Positions 58,485 to 64,000 of a stretch of 64,000 bases of DNA are shown in pieces. The stretch is from positions 2,156,508 to 2,220,507 of the forward strand of contig BCIO01000005.1 of the NCBI GenBank assembly GCA_001599975.1. Reading direction: 5' to 3'. Numbering within the stretch: the first letter of the stretch is position 1; each line of letters starts with the position of its first letter. Under the pieces are notes generated by a model that worked only from the letters and a program-made list of their open reading frames with translations, searched no databases and was not told the DNA's origin. This DNA is from Cystobasidiopsis lactophilus (taxonomy: Eukaryota; Basidiomycota; Agaricostilbomycetes; Agaricostilbales; Chionosphaeraceae). A program made the translations under genes and the position numbers.

Positions 58485-59626
58485 CTAAAATGCGGAAACG
58501 GAGGTCAGGCTGAGATCCTTCCAGAGCGGCGGGCGGTAGGGCTGCTTGGAGGCTGAGAAGAACTTTTGGATGCTTCCAGGCTCGTCGGCCCTAATGGACA
58601 ATAGACACAGTCAGCTCAACAAATTTAAAGGCAGCAGCCTTTGGAAACCTACCAGTGCACCTTCACGCCCTTCTTGTCCAGCAGGCTGCGCACGGTCGAC
58701 CACGAGAAGCGCGCGATGTTGGGAAAGCCGAATATGGGATCGAAGTTGGCCTCGAGCCAAGCGACGGTGCGGGGGTCTGACGGATAGCCTGAGCCAAAAG
58801 GAACATCCTCGTCCTCTGCCTTCGTCCCTTCCAAAAACTTCCAATGGGTGATACAGGCGTCTCGAGTGACCTTTGCCGCAATTGAGGCCGCTCCTACTAT
58901 TGGGTACTTGAAGTCGGCTTTCGATTCAACGGTGAACGAAAGAGTTGGAAATTGCTTTTCGAGCTTGGCCTGGTAAGCCGCCGAAGGGCCGACTGTGTCG
59001 ACGAAAACCTGCTCGTCTCTCAATGCAGGCTCGCTTCACAGAGCAACGAGCGCGCTCACTTTGGTCACATTGTAGCCCTTTTCGAGCACATCTCGGATCA
59101 AGCCCACGGTGGCATCGTGAGATTGGGCGTTGCTTTTGCAAAATGTTCAGCACGTTCCCAATTATAACAGCCCAGAAAGGCAGCCTACAGGTTGTAAGGA
59201 GCTCGTTGCAGCATGTGCCGCGAGATGTCGTGCGGGCTCATTACTCTTGTTGCCCATTTGAGGTCGTCCGGACACGAGCAGATCGTCTCCAGCAAGCCCA
59301 CGCGTTGTTCATGAGTCAAGGTCTTGGAATCAGCAAAGCCCATGGTCTTCAGCTGCTCCTCGTAGGTGATTTTGCAGAATGCGACGCCATAGACTTGCGG
59401 ACCTGAGCAAGGCGATTTGAGGACGGCTCTTGCTCTCGTCTGGGGAGGCCTCACCTAGAACAGGACCTCTTCCTGCCTCATCTATTCCCATGAGACACTC
59501 GTCGCCATCTCCCGCAGCCTCGAATGAATGATAAGTGTAGGAATCGACGAGGGATTCCTCCTGCCGGACGCTAGGCGGCACGATGTCGGCGTCTAAGACC
59601 TCCTCTTCTTCTTCTTTACGAGCCAT
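58485..59626 (-). CDS. rnh201: Ribonuclease H2 catalytic subunit A
   Basis: It begins MARKEEEEEVLDADIVPPSV. The catalytic motif CLMGIDEAGRGPVLG continues over an intron as PQVYGVAFCKI, then MGFADSKTLTHEQRVGLLE. VFVDTVGPSAAYQAKLEKQF, SKADFKYPIVGAASIAAKVT (the second acidic block with KYPIVGAASI) and ACITHWKFLEG, GSGYPSDPRTVAWLEANFDP follow. It ends with GSIQKFFSASKQPYRP and SVSAF, the PIP-box-like tail region. The enzyme removes ribonucleotides from DNA and RNA:DNA hybrids. Length near 310 residues is normal. Three introns. Confidence 0.95.
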
Positions 59627-59856
59627 TGCAAGGGCTGGATGGGGAAGGCAAGGCAAAATGGCTGCGTGGAACCAACCCAAAAAGTTGAGATTTTGGGCGA
59701 ACCGGGAAGCTACTCTGTGTTCACGCGTCTGGTCCCATTACACCCCATGTACTAATTCATTATACTGAGCTACACGTGGAAAGGACATCGACAGCCAAGG
59801 CTGCTAGCGGCGGACGAGCTGATGGCGTCCTTTTAGCCGCGGTTCCATGCCCAAGC

Positions 59857-61879
59857 TTAGAAGGCCCATACCTTGCCAATCTGCACTCAATTGTGTCAGC
59901 CAAAGAGGCAAAGATCACAGGCAAGGCGTGCGACATACCAGGACTTCGGCCGCCACAATACCAACGCCGATCGCTGCTGATAATCTCAGTGTCTGGACAA
60001 ATTGCATTTCGCCTACAGAGTCTCTCACCAGTCATGGCAATGTATCCCGAAAGACCGGTCAGCGACATGTCGCTGCTGGTGAATGGTTGGACAATTTGGC
60101 GTCGCTGAGGTTGGGCAGCGGGCGCTGGTTCAGGTTCGACCTCCTGCTCCACCTCGAGCTTCGCGAGCATGGCTTCCATCTGGGCCATGCGCTTCTCGAG
60201 CTCAGCGAGTTGGCTCTTCTTAACCAACACCATGCTGCCATTTCGGGATGTGATGGGCACCAGGTCCATCCCGGCTGAGGCTTCTTCGGCGGCACTGAAA
60301 ACATCGACGACGGTCCGAGGCACCGAAAGTTGCGACTGGGGCACACTTGCTTCGGAAAAGGGCTTGATGGTACCTCCAACCTCTTCTGCAAAGGCGACAA
60401 GGTTGGTCGACGCGTCTGGGGCGGGCTCTGAGTCGATCGTTGGCAAAGTGGCGGGCGGCTGTTTGATAGGCGCATAAGGGTTGGAATGCTTTGATATGCT
60501 GCCTTGATAGCTAGAAGCGCCTGAAGAGGCTTCGGAGGTAGGCCGTCGTTCCGGTGAGGGGGTGGCCATTTCCAAAGGCCCGACGTCGGCCCATGCAATG
60601 TCGAGGTCTTCGTTGGTCGAAATGCTTTCGGCGTCACTGCTGTACTCTTGTTCGTGCTTTGAGTCTGCTTCTCGGTCGTCTGGCAGGGCAATATCGAAAG
60701 AAGGGTCCCTTGAGGAGAGCCGCGAGCCGGTGTCCGTGCTTCCCTCGGAGATGTGCGAAGGTTCGAACATTTCGGCCATGCCCTAGCAATCTTTTAGCTT
60801 TGGGTGTTCGACATGGACGTTATAAGGCCTTACCCGCACTCGTCCACGACTTTTCGAACCCGTGGAGCGACGCCACGACTTCTTCCACGAATCGCGCCCA
60901 GCCAGCTGCAGATCGGCACCGAGCAAGGAGTTTGGGAGATCCTCCGGAGGGACTTCGAAGTCGGCTTCTCCCAGGATGCGGGCCGACAGGCATTGCATTC
61001 GAAGCCTTTGGTCGTGGTCAGCAAATGCGACTCGACTGACGACTGAAGAAGACGACCGCTCACGAAGAGCGAGCTTCCATGATGACTTTGCTCCACGCCG
61101 CGTTCATTCCAAGCTTTTCTCGCTTTAAACAAATGCTTGTCAGCAGCTGGGGGCTTGCCATTTGCACGATTTGACTCACCAGGTCGTGCTCCCGCAGACG
61201 CAAGAATTTCCGGCCAGTCAAGCCGTTTGAGCTGACTATTTGCAGAATGTCTTTGAGCATCGCTGGTGAGATGAGCTTCAAGATGTGGCAAAGGTAGACG
61301 GCGAGCTGGCTTGGGGTCCATCGCTTTGGGTTTGTCGGAAGATCGTCAATCGTGCCAATCAGATGGAAAGGGTCCTTGGCCGACGTGCGCCTGGGTGACT
61401 GGGGTGGGAACGCAGGCAAAGATTCTGACCGATGCTTGAGCGGGCGATTCAGAGATTCGCCAGCCGAGACGGTGCGCTGGCGGATGCTGCCATGCGACGG
61501 ATCCCTGACCGGGCTGAGCTCGCCGTTCGAGCTCGGGCTTGGGAACCCAGTGAACGAGACCGCAGCTTTCGATGATTTGTTGGCCAGGCCCAACGGAACT
61601 GTGCGGACGAAAGAGGCTTGGGGCAGAGGATAGCGCAGACTTTGCGAGCGCGTCAGTCCGCCGCCGCCTTTGCTGAAGGACTCAGCGCGCTTGGTAGCGG
61701 ACTGGGGAGAGTGCTCGGAGATACTGGACACATCTGACGTTTGGGCAAGGGCAGGTGAGAGTGGCGGGGTCAGAAGGATCGAGGATTCGGAGCTGTCGCT
61801 GCCGGGGCCTGATGCGGCGCTGGCGGTAGCGATGTGGCGCATAGGTGGCGTGGGAGGGGCAGATTCCTCTGTCGACATC
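59857..61879 (-). CDS. SAM-domain protein with coiled coil and C-terminal membrane anchor
   Basis: It starts MSTEESAPPTPPMRHIATAS. A long Ser/Pro-rich N-terminus (about 180 residues) precedes a sterile alpha motif, WTPSQLAVYLCHILKLISPA and FLRLREHDL, continued over an intron as EKLGMNAAWSKVIMEARSS. The frame continues VAFADHDQRLRMQ to SKSRGRVR, then an intron (about 60780-60832) leads to MAEMFEPSHISEGSTDTGSR. The last part has a coiled coil (LAELEKRMAQMEAMLAKLEV) and, if two short final introns are removed, a hydrophobic tail LRLSAAIGVGIVAAEVLVWAF, suggesting a tail anchor. Related fungal SAM proteins are little studied. The end splicing is the weakest point. Confidence 0.7.
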
Positions 61880-62101
61880 AGCTCTAGGCTCAGATGGTGG
61901 ACGGGAAGCAAGAGGCAGGAAAGGAGGCTAGAAGCTGCCAAAGATAGGGGTCAGGAGTTACTGCTCGGGTTCGAGCCGAACGCGGTCGTCGGTCTGATGC
62001 TTGCACAGAAGGCCCAAAAGCAGCTTATACTGCTTCAACATTACACTGCAACATCCCGACGCACTTCACAGGCCAAAAAGCCGGTCATCTACAAGCCTGC
62101 A

Positions 62102-64000
62102 TCATCTCTGAGAATACACAGACGTCTGCCCATCGTCGACCAGAGTCGTTTTGGGGTTGAGAGAGAAATTCGACCTGAGGTCAAACTGGGTGTCGTGCAG
62201 AGACGACGCTCGATAGCTGCTGCCGGAGCCATTTACAGCACTTCCAGCGCGAAGACCATCGGGAATGGTCGACGGCGCTGCCTTCTTAGGGGACGCCGCG
62301 AACCGGACCTGGGTTGGAAGGGGCGGTAGCGGCTCTTGCGAAGTTGACGCGAAGTTGGGCTTCGCTTGACCTCCGTCGGAGATGAGGATGGAAGGCAAGG
62401 GTTGGCGTGTGCGAGAGGTGAAGACGGACGCGCGGGTGGCCTGATCCGGCAGAATGGTGTTATTATCTTCCCTAGAGTACGTCGAAGAAGCCCGCTCGGC
62501 TGCCTTGCGGGCATTCGGATGAAGGGGGCCAACCGCAGAGAAGAAGCGACTTCGATAGTCCCGGTCGGCAGGGTATGAGGCACTGGCGTCAGCGGACGGG
62601 TAAGACGTGTCGGCGTATGATGTTGAGGGCATGGGCTGGGTGAAAGAGTTCTGGGCAGGTCCTGTACCAGGAGGAGAAGACCGAGAGGAATGATGCTGGT
62701 GATAAGAGCCTGATCTGCCGACGTCTTGTGGCGGCGAGGACCGAGTTGAGGCATAATAGTCGTGGAGAGGGGATATTCTCGAAGTAGACTGAGTTGGTGG
62801 CGCAGCTGAGCTGTAACCTTGGTTCTGGGAATAGCCTTGACTCTGAGGGTAGCTGGCGTTCCTTTCGAACGATGGGGCCCGATAAGGCGCTGAGGGAGGA
62901 GAGCGGCTGGTGTAGTGATCTTGGGAAGAATCGGCGTCCAGGTCGTCCATAGCGGCCGCTTCCTTCTCCTTCTCCGTCACGAAATCGACTTCGATGAAGT
63001 CAACGTCCGTAACGCCGTCATCTTCGGCCGTGCAGCAGCGCTTGCGAAGAATCCAAATGACGGCGGCGATGATGAAAATCAGCGCAAAGGCGACCGGCAC
63101 AACGATTTTCGCAATGTTGGGGGACCCGCCGTCAGAGCCGCCGGACCCTCCCCCGTCGTTGTTAGCCTGCGTGAATCCAAAGTCGGCCGTGTTGGTTCCA
63201 CCAGTGCCAGACGCCATAGGCAAGCCGCCGGTCCCCGACTTGGACTTGGAGCCGGTCACAGTGTAAGTGTTCGTCGATGTGGAAAGCTTTTGCACGATGG
63301 CAAAGTTGGAAGTAGCGGTGTTTGGAGGCTGGACAGGAGTCGAGGTGGCTGGATCCGTTGCGACTCTGGGTGCTGGCAATGAGAATGGGCCAGAACTTCA
63401 GACAGGGAGCAAAAACTCACCCTTGGAAAGTAGCAAGAGGAGTGCTGGTGGTTGTCGTGGTGCCGGGCGCTTCCCCGCCCTGCGCAGGAGGCGTGTTCAC
63501 AGCTGTGTCACTTTTTAGCACGGGCGGGAAGGTGGTCGAGGTGGATGTCAACACACTGGTTGATGTTGTCGTCGTCGAGGAAATCGGAACTGGAGGCGGC
63601 TGCTGTTGCGCAGGTGTCGAGGTGCTGCTGGTAGGAGGCGGCGGTGGATCCTTGGTGACATCTGGAGTGCTAAGAGGTGGCGACTGCGTCTGTGCGGTCG
63701 TTGAGACTCAAAAAGATGCCGTGAGCGCGAAGACTGCCCACCGGAATGCCAATGTCGGTGGTCGAGCCCGATTCTGTAGGCAGATCCCCGTCCCCGCTGT
63801 CTGTGTTACCTCCTCCAGCATTGCCGTTGCCGTTGCCGCCGTCGCCGCCAGCGCTTCCAGAGCTGCTGAAGCCGCCGGAGGACTTCTCCCCGCTGCTGCC
63901 TTTGGTGTCGGTCAAGCAGGAGACCAGCTCTCCAAGCGAGTTGAAACACTTCTTGCCGCCATTAGACATGGCTGCTACTAAAGGGAGGCAGACGGCGGTG
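62102..64000 (-). CDS. Ser/Thr-rich single-pass surface protein (partial at right edge)
   Basis: The frame from ATG at 63969 (MSNGGKKCFNSLGELVSCLT) continues upstream as PLVAA to the window edge (TAVCLPLVAAMSNGG), which looks like the end of a signal peptide, so the true start is probably to the right. Then Gly/Ser/Asp repeats, a Thr/Ser/Pro-rich stretch with an intron at about 63370-63420, and one membrane helix, IVVPVAFALIFIIAAVIWIL, followed by a basic CC (RKRCCTAEDD). The ~280-residue cytosolic tail is Ser/Pro/Tyr-rich (YPQSQGYSQNQGYSSAAP) and ends in DDGQTSVYSQR. The plan is like Wsc/Mid2 wall-stress sensors, but there is no WSC cysteine domain; function unproven. Confidence 0.7.

Noticed and set aside
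61960-61990. GGTTCGAGCC sequence like a tRNA B box
   Set aside because: No acceptor stem, anticodon arm or A box at the right spacing; only a small hairpin.

Overview
This window is nuclear DNA from a fungus, most likely a compact-genome basidiomycete. The reasons are: about 30 closely packed genes; many short introns, mostly about 40 to 65 bases, with GT..AG (twice GC..AG) borders and CTAAC/CTGAC-like branch sites; moderately high GC; and protein families such as tricalbin, Sea4/Mio, Pex16, Pho90-type SPX permease and APSES factors. I cannot name the species. All exon joins were read by eye, so splice sites are proposals. I saw no rRNA, tRNA, CRISPR, transposon or virus-like element.

Positions 1-24,600: a synaptojanin-type phosphoinositide phosphatase, Pex16, an SH3BGR-like protein, a large tricalbin (ER-plasma membrane contact site protein), two unrecognised genes separated by a duplicated ~130 bp module, the GET-pathway co-chaperone Sgt2, SAICAR synthase, APC/C subunit 5 and the SEA/GATOR2 subunit Sea4/Mios. 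Positions 24,700-47,000: a one-TM protein, a Pro/Ala-rich protein, a TRP14-like thioredoxin, a PLC-like phosphodiesterase, a Usa1/Herp-like UBL membrane protein, a GNAT acetyltransferase, a TauD-like dioxygenase, an unknown protein, an SPX-domain phosphate permease and an APSES transcription factor.

Positions 47,100-58,450 look different. They hold an HPP-family membrane protein, a short-chain dehydrogenase, a J-domain protein, a membrane-linked methyltransferase-like protein, a type III polyketide synthase, a small membrane protein, an alpha/beta hydrolase and a TetX-like FAD monooxygenase. PKS and methyltransferase-like gene are divergent, with start codons only 68 bases apart. This is a plausible small polyketide (resorcinol or pyrone-like) biosynthetic cluster and is the most interesting part of the window. 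Positions 58,485-64,000 return to general cellular genes: RNase H2 catalytic subunit, a SAM-domain protein with a tail anchor, and a Ser/Thr-rich single-pass surface protein that runs off the right edge.

Many neighbours are divergent or convergent with very small gaps (19 bases between the stop codons of the SAICAR synthase and Apc5 genes), so shared promoters and overlapping 3' ends are probably common.
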